Shown: positions 50,261-59,352 of the stretch, in pieces
Numbering within the stretch: the first letter of the stretch is position 1
Layout of the letters: each line of letters starts with the position of its first letter
Assembly: GCF_046127645.1 (NCBI RefSeq)
Contig: NZ_CP175919.1
DNA from: Clostridium_F caseinilyticum
GTDB lineage: Bacteria > Bacillota > Clostridia > Clostridiales > Clostridiaceae
Direction: 5' to 3' (one strand)
Length of the DNA stretch: 64,000 nucleotides
Position numbers and translations under genes: made by a program
Notes under the pieces: model-generated
Seen by the model: only the letters and a program-made list of their open reading frames with translations
Databases searched by the model: none
What the model was told of the DNA's origin: nothing

Positions 50261-50315
50261 AATCTAGTGAAAATTTTAGACTATGTAAATAATAAACTTT
50301 CACTAGATTTTTATT
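50261..50315 (+). terminator. Terminator after TIGR04540-like gene
   Basis: AATCTAGTGAAA pairs with TTTCACTAGATT, followed by TTTATTAT. Confidence 0.8.
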
Positions 50316-50346
50316 ATACATATTAAATTGTTCCTTATTTATAACT

Positions 50347-50464
50347 GGGGAAATTGCATAATTCATTTTAAAATATAAATAGATTATTATATTCCATGAA
50401 CCTATTTACTTAGGCATAATATTTTGTATGCGGATTAGAAATCTTTTAATCATGCAATTTGTTC
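50347..50464. mobile_element. MITE-like repeat R2
   Basis: The left end GGGGAAATTGCATAATT and right end AATCATGCAATTTGTTC are imperfect inverted repeats of the R1 type; about 118 bp, like R1 and R4. Confidence 0.55.
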
Positions 50465-50611
50465 AACTAAGAATTTTTTTAATTCAAGTCTTAAATTTGC
50501 TGGTATTTTTATTAAACTACTCAAATAATAAAATTTTTTCTATAATTTAAAAAACATATTTGAATAATTTTATGTATTTTTATATTAAATTATTTTTTCT
50601 AAAATTTTCTT

Positions 50612-51076
50612 TTAAAAAAAGCTAAATAAACCAACACTAGCAGTACCCATGATTATACCTGCTACTAATACTCCAAGCATAATGGCTAAAATACTAGTTT
50701 TAAAATCCATATCTAATAAGCTAGCTGCTAGAGTTCCTGTCCATGCACCAGTACCAGGAGCTGGGATTGCAACAAATATTAGTAGTGCCCAAAACATACC
50801 TTTTTCACCTGTTTTTTCTTGTAGCTTTTTACCTGCTTTTTCCCCTTTTTCTAAACACCATGTAAAAAATTTTCCAGTAATAGGTTTGTTAGATCCCCAT
50901 ATAAGAATCTTCCTTGCAAATAGATATATAAAAGGCATGGGTAACATGTTTCCTATAATTGCAATAATATAGGATTGCAACAAAGGTAAATGATACATTT
51001 GAGAATACGGTATAGCTCCACGTAATTCTATAATTGGAACCATGGACATAAAGAATACTATTGCATATTTCGTCAT
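50612..51076 (-). CDS. COG2426 small membrane protein (putative small multidrug export)
   Basis: A 154-aa protein with four or five hydrophobic segments and the family signatures VPIIELRGAIPYSQ, GNMLPMPFIYLFARK and FVAIPAPGTGAWTGTLAAS. Family is annotated as small multi-drug export protein, though direct evidence is thin. It resembles the SNARE-associated/DedA-like membrane fold. Single gene on the reverse strand. Confidence 0.85.
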   Translation of the reverse strand: MTKYAIVFFMSMVPIIELRGAIPYSQMYHLPLLQSYIIAIIGNMLPMPFIYLFARKILIWGSNKPITGKFFTWCLEKGEKAGKKLQEKTGEKGMFWALLIFVAIPAPGTGAWTGTLAASLLDMDFKTSILAIMLGVLVAGIIMGTASVGLFSFF

Positions 51077-51395
51077 TATATAAACTCCACCTTTTCTTTT
51101 TGTTTAAAATATATAAGTAATTTTAGAAATAATATATCATAAATTATAAATAATCACAAAGGCTTAATTTTAATATTAAATAATTATACACAAATTTAAC
51201 CTAATTTTAACCTGAAAAGCTATAGCTTCTTTAATTTGTTGTTCAAAAAGCTTAGATTAATAGAAATATTAATATATTTTATTTAAGTATGTCATGGTAA
51301 AAAAGTATTCTATTAATATTCTTATATGGTATAATTAGGAATGTATCTAAGCTAATTATGTAAAATTTTATAATGAATTATAGTGGAGGTAATTT

Positions 51396-52184
51396 ATGGA
51401 CAAGTCAAATGATGTAGTAGTTTCTATAAGAGATTTAAAAATGAATTATGGAAGTAAAGAGGTATTGAAAGGGATAAATTTAGATGTACATAAAGGTGAA
51501 ATTATTGGGTATATAGGTCCTAATGGTGCTGGAAAAAGCACTACTGTAAAGATAATGCTTGGTTTAGTTAAAGGGCATGAAGGTGAAGTGAAAATATTTG
51601 GAGAAAATATATCTGATGATAATGTAGAATATAAACGTAAAATAGGTTATGTGCCCGAAAATGGAGAAATATATGATAACTTAACAGCTTATGAATATAT
51701 AACTTTTTTAGGTGAAATATATGGCATAAAATTAGAAGAAGTAAACAATAAAGCAAAGAAACTTATGAGTTTGTTTGATATAGAAAAGGCGTATCACTCA
51801 AGAATATCTTCTTATTCAAAGGGTATGAGACAAAAACTTTTAATAATCTCAAGTCTTATTCACAATCCTGATATATTATTTTTAGATGAACCTTTAAGTG
51901 GTCTTGATGCAAACAGTGTACTTGTTTTTAAAGAGGTTCTTTCAAAATTGGCATCAGAAGGGAAAACTATATTTTATTCATCTCACATAATGGAAGTTGT
52001 TCAGAAAATAAGTAGTAGAATAATATTATTAAATAATGGACAAATTGCAGCAGATGGCACTTTTGAAGAATTAAAAGAAAAGAATATGGAAGGATCTCTT
52101 GAACAAATTTTTAATCAAATAACTGGATTTACAAAACATGAAGAGATTGCAAATGAATTTATCTCCGTACTAAAGGAGGTATAG
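51396..52184 (+). CDS. ABC transporter ATP-binding protein
   Basis: A 262-aa NBD with Walker A GPNGAGKST, Walker B ILFLDEPLSGLD, switch FYSSHIMEV and a signature region YSKGMRQK (degenerate SxGMxxx, common in this exporter class). TGGAGG precedes the ATG. The permease gene begins 2 nt after its stop with AAAGGAGG, so they form one operon. Substrate unknown. Confidence 0.92.
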   Translation: MDKSNDVVVSIRDLKMNYGSKEVLKGINLDVHKGEIIGYIGPNGAGKSTTVKIMLGLVKGHEGEVKIFGENISDDNVEYKRKIGYVPENGEIYDNLTAYEYITFLGEIYGIKLEEVNNKAKKLMSLFDIEKAYHSRISSYSKGMRQKLLIISSLIHNPDILFLDEPLSGLDANSVLVFKEVLSKLASEGKTIFYSSHIMEVVQKISSRIILLNNGQIAADGTFEELKEKNMEGSLEQIFNQITGFTKHEEIANEFISVLKEV

Positions 52185-52186
52185 AA

Positions 52187-53896
52187 ATGGAAGATTCTAA
52201 AATATTAAAACTTGTTGATAGATTTAAATTTATATATGATAAACTTGGAATTAATTATCCTGCTATGAGAACAATACTTAAATTAAAGCTTTTAATGGAT
52301 AATAGAAGAGTTCCAACAATATATAATGATGGAGAAAATAAGAATAAAAAGAATACTTTTAAAAAATCACTGCTTTTATATGGATTAATGGGAGTTTTTC
52401 TTATGGCTTTCATTTTTATTCCATCACCTATGGTTGTAAAAATGAGCATAAATATAGGTGCTATAATGTTTTTAATCATGAGTACTATGATTGCAGATTT
52501 TTCTTCTGTGCTTTTGGACATTCGTGATAAAAATATATTAAATACTAAACCATTAGATCCAAAAACAATAAATGCAGCTAAGACTACTCATATATTAATT
52601 TATATTACCTCTATTGCCGGGGTAATAGCAGGACCAACATTAATAGGTGGACTTATTAAATATAAATTTGAGTTTTTTATAATTTTCTTTTTTGAAATAA
52701 TATTACTTTCACTTTTTACAATATTTATAACTTCCATATTGTATTATTTTATATTAAAAATATTTGATGGAGAAAAGCTTAAAGATATAATAAATTATTT
52801 CCAAATAGCATTATCAATAGTACTTGCTTTAGGATATCAAATTATACCAAGAGTATTTGATATTACTAGTGCAAATATGAATTTTGAAATTAAATGGTGG
52901 AGCTATTTACTTCCACCAGTGTGGTTTGCGGCTCCATATAGTTTAATAATTGAACATAATACTGGAAGGCAGTACGTGTTATTAAGTATAATGTGCGTGG
53001 CTATTCCAATTATAATTTTTGGTATATACTACAAATTTATTATTCCGTATTTTGAAGAAAATTTACAAAAACTTGACAGTAGTACAAGTAAAAAAGGAAG
53101 TATTGAAGAAGTTAAGGGAGTAAGGATAAAAAAATATGCATCTATTTTTTGTAAGGATAAAATAGAAAATGTATTTTGCCGTTTTTCAATAAAAATGATA
53201 TCTACAGAAAGAAAGTTAAAGCTAAAATTATATCCTTCTTTAGCTTTTGCTGCGATTTTCCCTTTTCTAATGCTTATAGGATCTTTTTCAAAATATGAAT
53301 CAGTTTCACAGGCATTTAATGAATTTTCAAAAGGAAATTATTATTTTTCAATTTATTTATCAGTGTTTATGTTAATGGCAACTATATATCTTTTAAGTCA
53401 AAGTGAAAAATACAAAGGTTCATGGATATATATGGTTTTGCCTATAGACAATCCAGGAAAAATTCAAAAAGGAGTTTTAAAAGGATTCACGTTAAGATAT
53501 ATTTTCCCAGTATTTTTAAGTGTTTGTACTATCTTTTTAATAATATGTGGTTTAAGAATATTACCAGATACAATAGTAATACTTTTGAATATGCTGATTT
53601 TAATAGTTGTTATGCAGAGCATATATAAAAAAGAGTTGCCTTTTTACAAGGATTTTCAAAGCGATGGATCAACTTCTTTTCCAACAGTTATACTTTCTGC
53701 TGTACTTACAGGAGTTCTTTTCGGATCGCACAAGTTAATTAGAAGTTTTATAAAATACAATTTTGCTATTTATATATACATGGGAATTTTGATTATAATT
53801 AATATAATATTATGGAAAAGTATGTTTAATATAAATTGGAATAAAATTCAACAAAATGATGTAGAAGAATCTGATGAAAATGTAAGTAAGGCATAA
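52187..53896 (+). CDS. ABC exporter permease, large ABC-2-like type
   Basis: 569 aa with about 10-12 hydrophobic helices in two groups (about 60-285 and 345-550), resembling the putative ABC exporter family encoded beside CcmA-like ATPases. It contains RDKNILNTKPLDPKTINAAK, a cytosolic coupling segment. AAAGGAGG lies upstream and overlaps the ATPase stop region. Its partner is the ATPase just before it. Confidence 0.85.
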   Translation: MEDSKILKLVDRFKFIYDKLGINYPAMRTILKLKLLMDNRRVPTIYNDGENKNKKNTFKKSLLLYGLMGVFLMAFIFIPSPMVVKMSINIGAIMFLIMSTMIADFSSVLLDIRDKNILNTKPLDPKTINAAKTTHILIYITSIAGVIAGPTLIGGLIKYKFEFFIIFFFEIILLSLFTIFITSILYYFILKIFDGEKLKDIINYFQIALSIVLALGYQIIPRVFDITSANMNFEIKWWSYLLPPVWFAAPYSLIIEHNTGRQYVLLSIMCVAIPIIIFGIYYKFIIPYFEENLQKLDSSTSKKGSIEEVKGVRIKKYASIFCKDKIENVFCRFSIKMISTERKLKLKLYPSLAFAAIFPFLMLIGSFSKYESVSQAFNEFSKGNYYFSIYLSVFMLMATIYLLSQSEKYKGSWIYMVLPIDNPGKIQKGVLKGFTLRYIFPVFLSVCTIFLIICGLRILPDTIVILLNMLILIVVMQSIYKKELPFYKDFQSDGSTSFPTVILSAVLTGVLFGSHKLIRSFIKYNFAIYIYMGILIIINIILWKSMFNINWNKIQQNDVEESDENVSKA

Positions 53897-54000
53897 GTAC
53901 AATAAAATAAATAAAAATCAAATTGTCTAAAATATGTTTGTTGATAAATTGGTGACATATAAAATTTATTACATTATTTGAAAGTTTGATATTATATAAA

Positions 54001-54089
54001 TGAGCAAATTGTATAATTAAAGTATTTCTAATACAAATACAATATATTGATATATTTATATTAATATATTGTATTATGCAATTTCCTCA
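54001..54089. mobile_element. MITE-like repeat R3 (short form)
   Basis: Ends GAGCAAATTGTATAATT and TATTATGCAATTTCCTC; the interior shares TATTTCTAATAC and TATTGATA with R4. Confidence 0.6.
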
Positions 54090-54162
54090 AGTGTTAATTG
54101 TGATAAAATATGATTTAATTAAGATAAATATAAGTTACTAAAGAAAAAGGAGTTAATAGTAA

Positions 54163-54333
54163 ATGAATCTTACAAATGAAGAAAAGGATTTTTTAATAGA
54201 TTGTATGTCTTTAGCATTAGAAGACAATAGTTATCTTGTAGATGAATGTAAAAGTGTTATAAAAAGTATAGGTGAGAAATTAGAACTTGAAAGTTCTACT
54301 ATTCAATATTTTTTAATAAACGTTAACGATTAA
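54163..54333 (+). CDS. Small acidic hypothetical protein
   Basis: 56 residues, starting MNLTNEEKDFLIDCMSLALE and ending YFLINVND, with an AAAGGAG site well placed and a strong terminator right after the stop. Acidic and helical. I do not recognise the family; it is too short for confident homology by eye. Base context supports a real monocistronic gene. Confidence 0.65.
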   Translation: MNLTNEEKDFLIDCMSLALEDNSYLVDECKSVIKSIGEKLELESSTIQYFLINVND

Positions 54334-54341
54334 TAATTAAG

Positions 54342-54372
54342 ACTGTATTCAAAGTTGAATGCAGTTTTTTTA
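54342..54372 (+). terminator. Terminator after small acidic gene
   Basis: ACTGTATTCAA (54342-54352) pairs with TTGAATGCAGT (one wobble), followed by TTTTTT. Confidence 0.85.
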
Positions 54373-54592
54373 CTTTGTATGTAAAACATATGTATGTCAC
54401 AAGGTTAATCAACACAATTAAAATTGTGTACATAATTTAATATTTAATATTTGAGAATTTAGCATTACAGAGATTAGTATTACTTTTTTATGATGGAGTG
54501 TTTTATATCTTATTTGAAAATTATCTGTGGTAAGATATAATTAATATAGAATATTATTATAATTTTAATAGCTTTTGCTAGGGGACGTATTA

Positions 54593-55060
54593 ATGACTAA
54601 AGATATAAAAATATTAGTTGTTGAAGATAATGAAGATATAAATAAATTATTATGCGATATGTTAACACAAAGCCAGTATATTACTAAATCGGCTTATTTA
54701 GGAACAGAAGCTTTAATATATTTAAAAGAATATGATTGGGACATGGGTTTATTAGATTTAATGCTACCAGGAATGGATGACAAAGAACTTTTGGCTAATA
54801 TAAGAAAAAGATATTAAAATAGAAACTTTAAGAATGGGAGCAGATGATTATATAACAAAACCTTTTGATATACAGATGAAGTATCCGCTAGAATAGATTC
54901 ACATCTTATAAGATATAAGCCAACTTTCATGCTTATGGATATAGGAGTTGTATATCCAAGTGTACAAAATATACATCATATTATAATGACCTGTATTGCT
55001 TTAATTATAGTTTCTAGCTGTTTAGGTATGTATATATTTAAGAGAGAAGACATTAAGTAA
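54593..55060 (+). pseudogene. Composite remnant: response regulator fused by deletion to an ABC permease end
   Basis: ATG 54593 (AGGGGACG upstream) starts a receiver domain (ILVVEDNEDINKLL, MGLLDLMLPGMDD) that stops at 54817. The next frame continues it (IETLRMGADDYITKPFD), then a further shift gives DEVSARIDSHLIRY, the receiver-to-effector linker. In the same frame it passes into MLMDIGVVYPSVQNIHHI and CLGMYIFKREDIK ending at 55060, which is the C-terminus of an ABC-2 permease. A deletion removed the DNA-binding domain, kinase, ATPase and most of the permease of a former cassette. Confidence 0.7.
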
Positions 55061-55311
55061 AGATATTATTTTCTAGATTTAAGTTCATAGTTTAGAAAAT
55101 TACTACTTAATCTAATATTTTTCTCTTCCTAAAAGTAGGTGTAAGGAGAGAAGTTGTGTACTAAATGATAATTTAAAATTGAGAATTATAGATAGTAATT
55201 TGATCTACAGGTTATTTAATAATCTTTTAGACAAGACAAAACATAACACAAAAAGTCGGTAATAATCGCTTGAAAAGAGATAAGATATAGATACAGACAG
55301 GGGTGATAAAT

Positions 55312-56169
55312 ATGAAGTGGATTGAAGGAATTGGTGAAGCTATCAACTATATTGAGGAAAATATCACTGAAGAAATACCAATAGAAAATATTGCGAAAAA
55401 AGCATTTGTGTCTCCCTTCTATTTCCAAAAAGGATTTACAATGCTTTGTGGGTTTACGGTGGGAGAGTACATCAGACAACGCAGACTTACCCTTGCCGGC
55501 AGGGAGCTTGTTTCTACTGATGAAAAAATCATTGATATTGCACTGAAGTATGGCTACAACTCACCGGATAGCTTTACAAAAGCTTTTACTCTATTTCATG
55601 GTGTCACACCTACTGCTGTTAGAAAGGATGGAGCAATGATTAAATCCTTTGCTCCGCTGAAAATCAAATTTTCATTGGAATGCGGTTATATTATGGATTA
55701 CAAAATTGTTGAAAAAGATTCTTTTACTGTCATGGGTGTATCAAAGGTGTTTAAATATGATAATGCAACTACAGAAGTTCCACAATTTTGGACAGATCAT
55801 TATCAGACAGGAAATGGGAAATTTGTATGTGGAATGTACGGAATAAATATAGATGAGAGCATGGGTTCAGATAAGTTTCAATATTTAATTGCAGACAATT
55901 ATAATCCATCTATAGAAATACCTAATGGATTTGTTACAAAGGTTATTCCTAAATACACTTGGGCTGTTTTTGCTTGTAAGGGCCAAATGCCCAAATCTAT
56001 GATAGATGTGAGCAAAAAAATCTTCTCAGAATGGCTACCTAATTGCAAGGATTATGAAATTGCAGCAGGTTATAATATTGAAATGTACACTAATTTAGAT
56101 GATTATCCTAAAGGTATTCAAGATGAAAACTACTATAGCGAACTTTGGATTCCTGTTAAGAAAAAATAA
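55312..56169 (+). CDS. AraC-family regulator with GyrI-like effector domain
   Basis: About 285 aa: an N-terminal AraC pair of HTHs (IENIAKKAFVSPFYFQKGFT; IDIALKYGYNSPDSFTKAFT) then a GyrI-like ligand-binding domain (about 125-285; YKIVEKDSFTVMGVSKVF, ending ENYYSELWIPVKK). Start ATG 55312 lies behind GGGGTGATAA. Base composition is less AT-rich than the flanks. No obvious target gene is adjacent, so it may act on distant promoters. Confidence 0.9.
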   Translation: MKWIEGIGEAINYIEENITEEIPIENIAKKAFVSPFYFQKGFTMLCGFTVGEYIRQRRLTLAGRELVSTDEKIIDIALKYGYNSPDSFTKAFTLFHGVTPTAVRKDGAMIKSFAPLKIKFSLECGYIMDYKIVEKDSFTVMGVSKVFKYDNATTEVPQFWTDHYQTGNGKFVCGMYGINIDESMGSDKFQYLIADNYNPSIEIPNGFVTKVIPKYTWAVFACKGQMPKSMIDVSKKIFSEWLPNCKDYEIAAGYNIEMYTNLDDYPKGIQDENYYSELWIPVKKK

Positions 56170-56260
56170 CTACGTAAAAGGTCATAATTAGTAGTCAATA
56201 AAATTCTAATTTTTTCTAAAGGATAATGACTTCTAAGGAGTAAAACCCCTAAGAATTCTG

Positions 56261-56306
56261 TTTCTAAGTTTTAGAGAGAGTAAAAACTCTCTCTAAAACT
56301 TAGAAA
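56261..56306. repeat. Perfect 20-bp inverted repeat hairpin
   Basis: TTTCTAAGTTTTAGAGAGAG pairs perfectly with the sequence at 56287-56306 around TAAAAA. It lacks a T-run, so it is not a simple terminator. Confidence 0.7.
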
Positions 56307-56500
56307 TCTATTTAGTGAAAAGTTTATGCGTAAATGAAAGATGAATACTATCTTAGCATGAGGATATGATTAAATTAATTTATTATATTTTTAAGGCTTT
56401 TTCTATATTTCCAACAATAAGTTTAAGGCGCATTTATCTCGATACTAAAGTACTGAGTATTCTATGTTTTTTGATAGATAAATTAAAAAGTTTATGAGTT

Positions 56501-56533
56501 GAGAAAATTACATAATTCATTCTAAAAATAAAT
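56501..56533. repeat. Partial MITE-like end, R5
   Basis: GAGAAAATTACATAATTCAT matches the left end of R2 (AAATTGCATAATTCATT). No right end was found. Confidence 0.45.
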
Positions 56534-56620
56534 TTTAGCGAAGAGACATAAAAATCTGAATGGTTACTTATAAAACATTTTTAGTTTTATAAAGTTAAAA
56601 AGTGAAAAAATAAATATCGT

Positions 56621-56656
56621 AAAAAGGAACAGAAAATATCTCTGTTCCTTAAAAAT
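56621..56656 (-). terminator. Terminator of the H-type lectin gene
   Basis: AAGGAACAGA pairs with TCTGTTCCTT; on the minus strand a TTTTT tract follows. Confidence 0.75.
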
Positions 56657-56671
56657 ATTATCTAAATTTTA

Positions 56672-56965
56672 TTACTCACCATAAGCCATCCAGCTAACTC
56701 CAATTCCATAAATTTCAGAATCTCCCCAAGTGTGAATACATAGTGTAAAATCACGGTTAGTTACATTATCTACATATACTTTAATACGAGAATTATGATT
56801 TTTTATTATATCAAGACCGCTTAAAGTAACCATTACAGTTGGTTCTTTTTCAAATACTTCCTTAAAACTAATTGTAGTGCGATATTCTCTTATGCCTTCA
56901 CCACTTAGAAGATTCCAACCACCAATAGTTTTATCATAATAAGCTTGTCCACTTCTAATTTGCAT
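56672..56965 (-). CDS. H-type lectin domain protein
   Basis: 97 aa forming a single H_lectin (discoidin/Helix agglutinin-like) domain: TTISFKEVFEKEPTVMVTLS, VTNRDFTLCIHTWGDSEIYG, IGVSWMAYG. Such domains bind GalNAc-type sugars as trimers or hexamers. No signal peptide is seen, so a cytoplasmic or lysis-released lectin, or a non-classical export, is possible. It is a monocistronic gene with its own terminator, next to a cluster of small proteins. Confidence 0.8.
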   Translation of the reverse strand: MQIRSGQAYYDKTIGGWNLLSGEGIREYRTTISFKEVFEKEPTVMVTLSGLDIIKNHNSRIKVYVDNVTNRDFTLCIHTWGDSEIYGIGVSWMAYGE

Positions 56966-57215
56966 TAGATTCTCTCCAATCTTTTATAAGAAGTTATTTT
57001 TAATAATTCAATTACAATATTATTATATGTTTAAAAATAATTTTTGTTACAATTATTGATTTTAAAAAATATTATTAATATAAGATATATTTAATTGCTA
57101 AAAGGAATATACATATATGACTTTTGATACTTTTATAAGTATATATATTACCATATAATATTAACTGCGAAGCATTTTATTGAAATATAATAAAAAAATT
57201 TACATTATTACAAAA
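56966..57215. other. AT-rich spacer
   Basis: No gene; it leads into the direct-repeat promoter at 57216. Contains AT-rich partial palindromes near 57110-57160. Confidence 0.5.
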
Positions 57216-57265
57216 TTGTAATAATTAAGTTAAGGATATTGTAATATCTATAGTTTAATATATAA
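57216..57265 (+). promoter_or_regulatory. Direct-repeat promoter, copy 1
   Basis: TTGTAATA occurs at 57216-57223 and 57239-57246 (23-bp period), followed 13 bp after the second repeat's start by AGTTTAATATATAA (57252-57265). The same arrangement with identical spacing is at 61257-61306. It probably binds an activator dimer just upstream of the -10 box. Confidence 0.7.
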
Positions 57266-57331
57266 GTAGTATTATTTTATTTTCAATAATAAAGATGTTT
57301 AAAAAAATATTTATAATTAGGAGATAGAAAT

Positions 57332-57418
57332 ATGGAAAAAGAAAAAAATGATTATATTAAGGAAATTTTATTTGTTATATCTTTAGCTATAGTGTTATGT
57401 ATATTTGTTATGAGATAG
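57332..57418 (+). CDS. 28-residue single-span membrane peptide
   Basis: MEKEKNDYIKEILFVISLAI continues as VLCIFVMR: a charged N-terminus and one hydrophobic helix. TTAGGAGATAG precedes the ATG. It is the first frame after the direct-repeat promoter copy 1. Could be a micro-membrane protein, a signal or a toxin; nothing more can be claimed. Confidence 0.55.
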   Translation: MEKEKNDYIKEILFVISLAIVLCIFVMR

Positions 57419-57677
57419 TGTAAAGGTAATAAATTTTCATAGCATAAAATATTTTTTCGTGAATTTGAAATGGAATTGAAGATAGTATTTGAAGTAAAAA
57501 TTTGTTTATTAATGAACTTGAAAAAATTTAGAGAATTAAACCCTGCATAATAAAGAATTATTGAAGTATTACGATTTAAAAAATAAGGAGAATACACTAT
57601 AGAAACTCAAAAATATTTAAATAATAATTACAGTAAATAATTATATGTTTAATAAAAAGTATAGTTGAGGTGGGATT

Positions 57678-58685
57678 ATGGATTTATTATTAAAACAAAA
57701 GGTAGACTTAATGGCAGATAATTATTCTGAACTTAAAAAAGCCTTTAAATGGGAGTATAGCATAGTAAAGCATTTTGTAGCTATGAATTCAGCCATTAAG
57801 AATAAGAAAGTAAATGAAGAAGAAATTGAAAGGATTGAGGAAATAAAAGCTTATATTAAAAAAGAAGTAGGATTATTTTCACAATTTAGAGGAATGAATT
57901 TATTTATTTTAAGTAGTCTTTTATATTTAGAAAGTAATTATAAAAATTTCTTTGAAAATATGCAAAGAGTATACAAAAAAATGACAGATGCAGGCTTTAG
58001 AAATAGTCAATATTTACCTTTAGCTTCTTATACTATGGTTAAAGAAATATCTATGGATAAATGGAATGAAAAAATTGAAAGAATGGAGAGCTTCTATTCT
58101 AATATGAAGAAAAATCATCCATGGTTAACTACAGCAGATGATTATGTTCTTGCAGCAGTGCTAGCTACTTCAGATTTAGATATAGAAAAAACTTCAGAAG
58201 AAATGGAAAGTTGTTATAGATTATTAAATCAAAGAGGATTTTATAAAGGAGATTCGCTTCAAAGTCTTTCACATATACTTGCTTTAGGAGAAGAAGATTC
58301 TAAAAGTAAATGTAATAGAGCGGTACATTTGTATGATGAATTAAAGAGTGAAAAATGTAAGTTAAGATATGATGGACTAGCATCCTTAGGGTTATTGACA
58401 CTTACAACTTCCGATAATAGTCAAGTAATAGAAGAAGTTAAAGAGGTTTATGAGTATATAAAAGGAAAAGATGGCTATGGAATATTTAGTATTGAAAAGT
58501 CTCATATAGTTATGTTAGCTATTTCTTTAGTGTCAGATTCATATATAGAAAAAATTCAAGAAGGATTATTGGATATAACTTTGGCAAACAGTATAAATGC
58601 TATAGTAATAGCCCAACAACAAGCAGCTATAGTGGCAGCTTGTGCAGCCAGTGCAGCAGCTTCATCAGCTAGCTCAAGCTCATAA
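57678..58685 (+). CDS. DUF4003 protein with Ala/Ser tail
   Basis: 335 aa: helical DUF4003 body (KWEYSIVKHFVAMNSAIKNK, MTDAGFRNSQYLPLASYTMV, LLNQRGFYKGDSLQSLSHIL) and a low-complexity end AAIVAACAASAAASSASSSS. The family is found near clostridial and bacillar peptide or spore-related genes; no reaction is known. GAGGTGGG precedes the ATG. It lies downstream of the 28-residue peptide, perhaps in the same transcript. Confidence 0.8.
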   Translation: MDLLLKQKVDLMADNYSELKKAFKWEYSIVKHFVAMNSAIKNKKVNEEEIERIEEIKAYIKKEVGLFSQFRGMNLFILSSLLYLESNYKNFFENMQRVYKKMTDAGFRNSQYLPLASYTMVKEISMDKWNEKIERMESFYSNMKKNHPWLTTADDYVLAAVLATSDLDIEKTSEEMESCYRLLNQRGFYKGDSLQSLSHILALGEEDSKSKCNRAVHLYDELKSEKCKLRYDGLASLGLLTLTTSDNSQVIEEVKEVYEYIKGKDGYGIFSIEKSHIVMLAISLVSDSYIEKIQEGLLDITLANSINAIVIAQQQAAIVAACAASAAASSASSSS

Positions 58686-59161
58686 ACTATATATTTAAAA
58701 AATTATTTTATATAGATATTTTTCTAATATAATATTTTCTTATTTGAGCAAATTGCTAATAAAAATATTTCTAATACGAATACACCGTATTGTATTTAAT
58801 TAAATATATCAATGCAATATATTGATACATTTATATTTAAAAATGAATTATGCAATTTACTCATTTTTAAAAGTGATAGTAAAGAAAAGATAAGTTTGTA
58901 AGATATAAATTCCCTAAGTTTTAGTGGTATTAAAAATTCCATCTATCTTAAAAATAAGTTTATAATTTTAACAGTTAAATAGTAAGAAAACCCCTATAAG
59001 TGTCTATTGAAAGGCTCTTAAAAGAGTGCTATAATTTGGATTATTATAAACTTATAAATAAAATTTATATATCAACACAGAATACTTGGTACTTTAGTGC
59101 TGAGATGAATGTGTCATAAACACGTTGGAATAAATTTGAACAAGGAAATATTTAAAGAGAT
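58686..59161. other. Intergenic region with MITE-like R4
   Basis: Contains R4 (58745-58863) and a short GTGT/ACAC hairpin near 59116-59131. No gene. Confidence 0.55.
58745..58863. mobile_element. MITE-like repeat R4
   Basis: Ends GAGCAAATTGCTAAT and AATTATGCAATTTACTC are inverted; the interior shares ATTTCTAATACGAATAC, AATATATTGATAC and TTTATATT with R3. About 119 bp, equal to R1. Confidence 0.65.
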
Positions 59162-59350
59162 ATGTATTCTGCCTTTCTAATTATGAATACAAAGGATAAC
59201 TTAAAAGAAATAGATGTTAACCCAATCACTTTAGCAAATAATTACTATCCAAAAGAAGCTTGGATAGTAATTAAGAACCGTACGACTTTAGTTGCAAGAG
59301 GTTCAGAAAAATTGGGCAATACAATACCTTTTAAAATAAAATGGGGGTAA
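59162..59350 (+). CDS. Small hypothetical protein
   Basis: 62 aa (MYSAFLIMNTKDNLKEIDVN, then PKEAWIVIKNRTTLVARGSE). Its TAA ends 3 nt before the ATG of the repeat-rich lysozyme-like gene, so they look coupled. The ribosome site is poor (AAAGAG), and ATG 59183 is an alternative start. Family not recognised. Confidence 0.55.
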   Translation: MYSAFLIMNTKDNLKEIDVNPITLANNYYPKEAWIVIKNRTTLVARGSEKLGNTIPFKIKWG

Positions 59351-59352
59351 TT

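Larger units (their letters stand above)
56170..56620. other. Intergenic region with perfect long hairpin and a partial repeat
   Basis: It holds a perfect 20-bp stem (56261-56280 with 56287-56306) and partial MITE-like end R5 (56501-56533). No gene. Confidence 0.6.
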
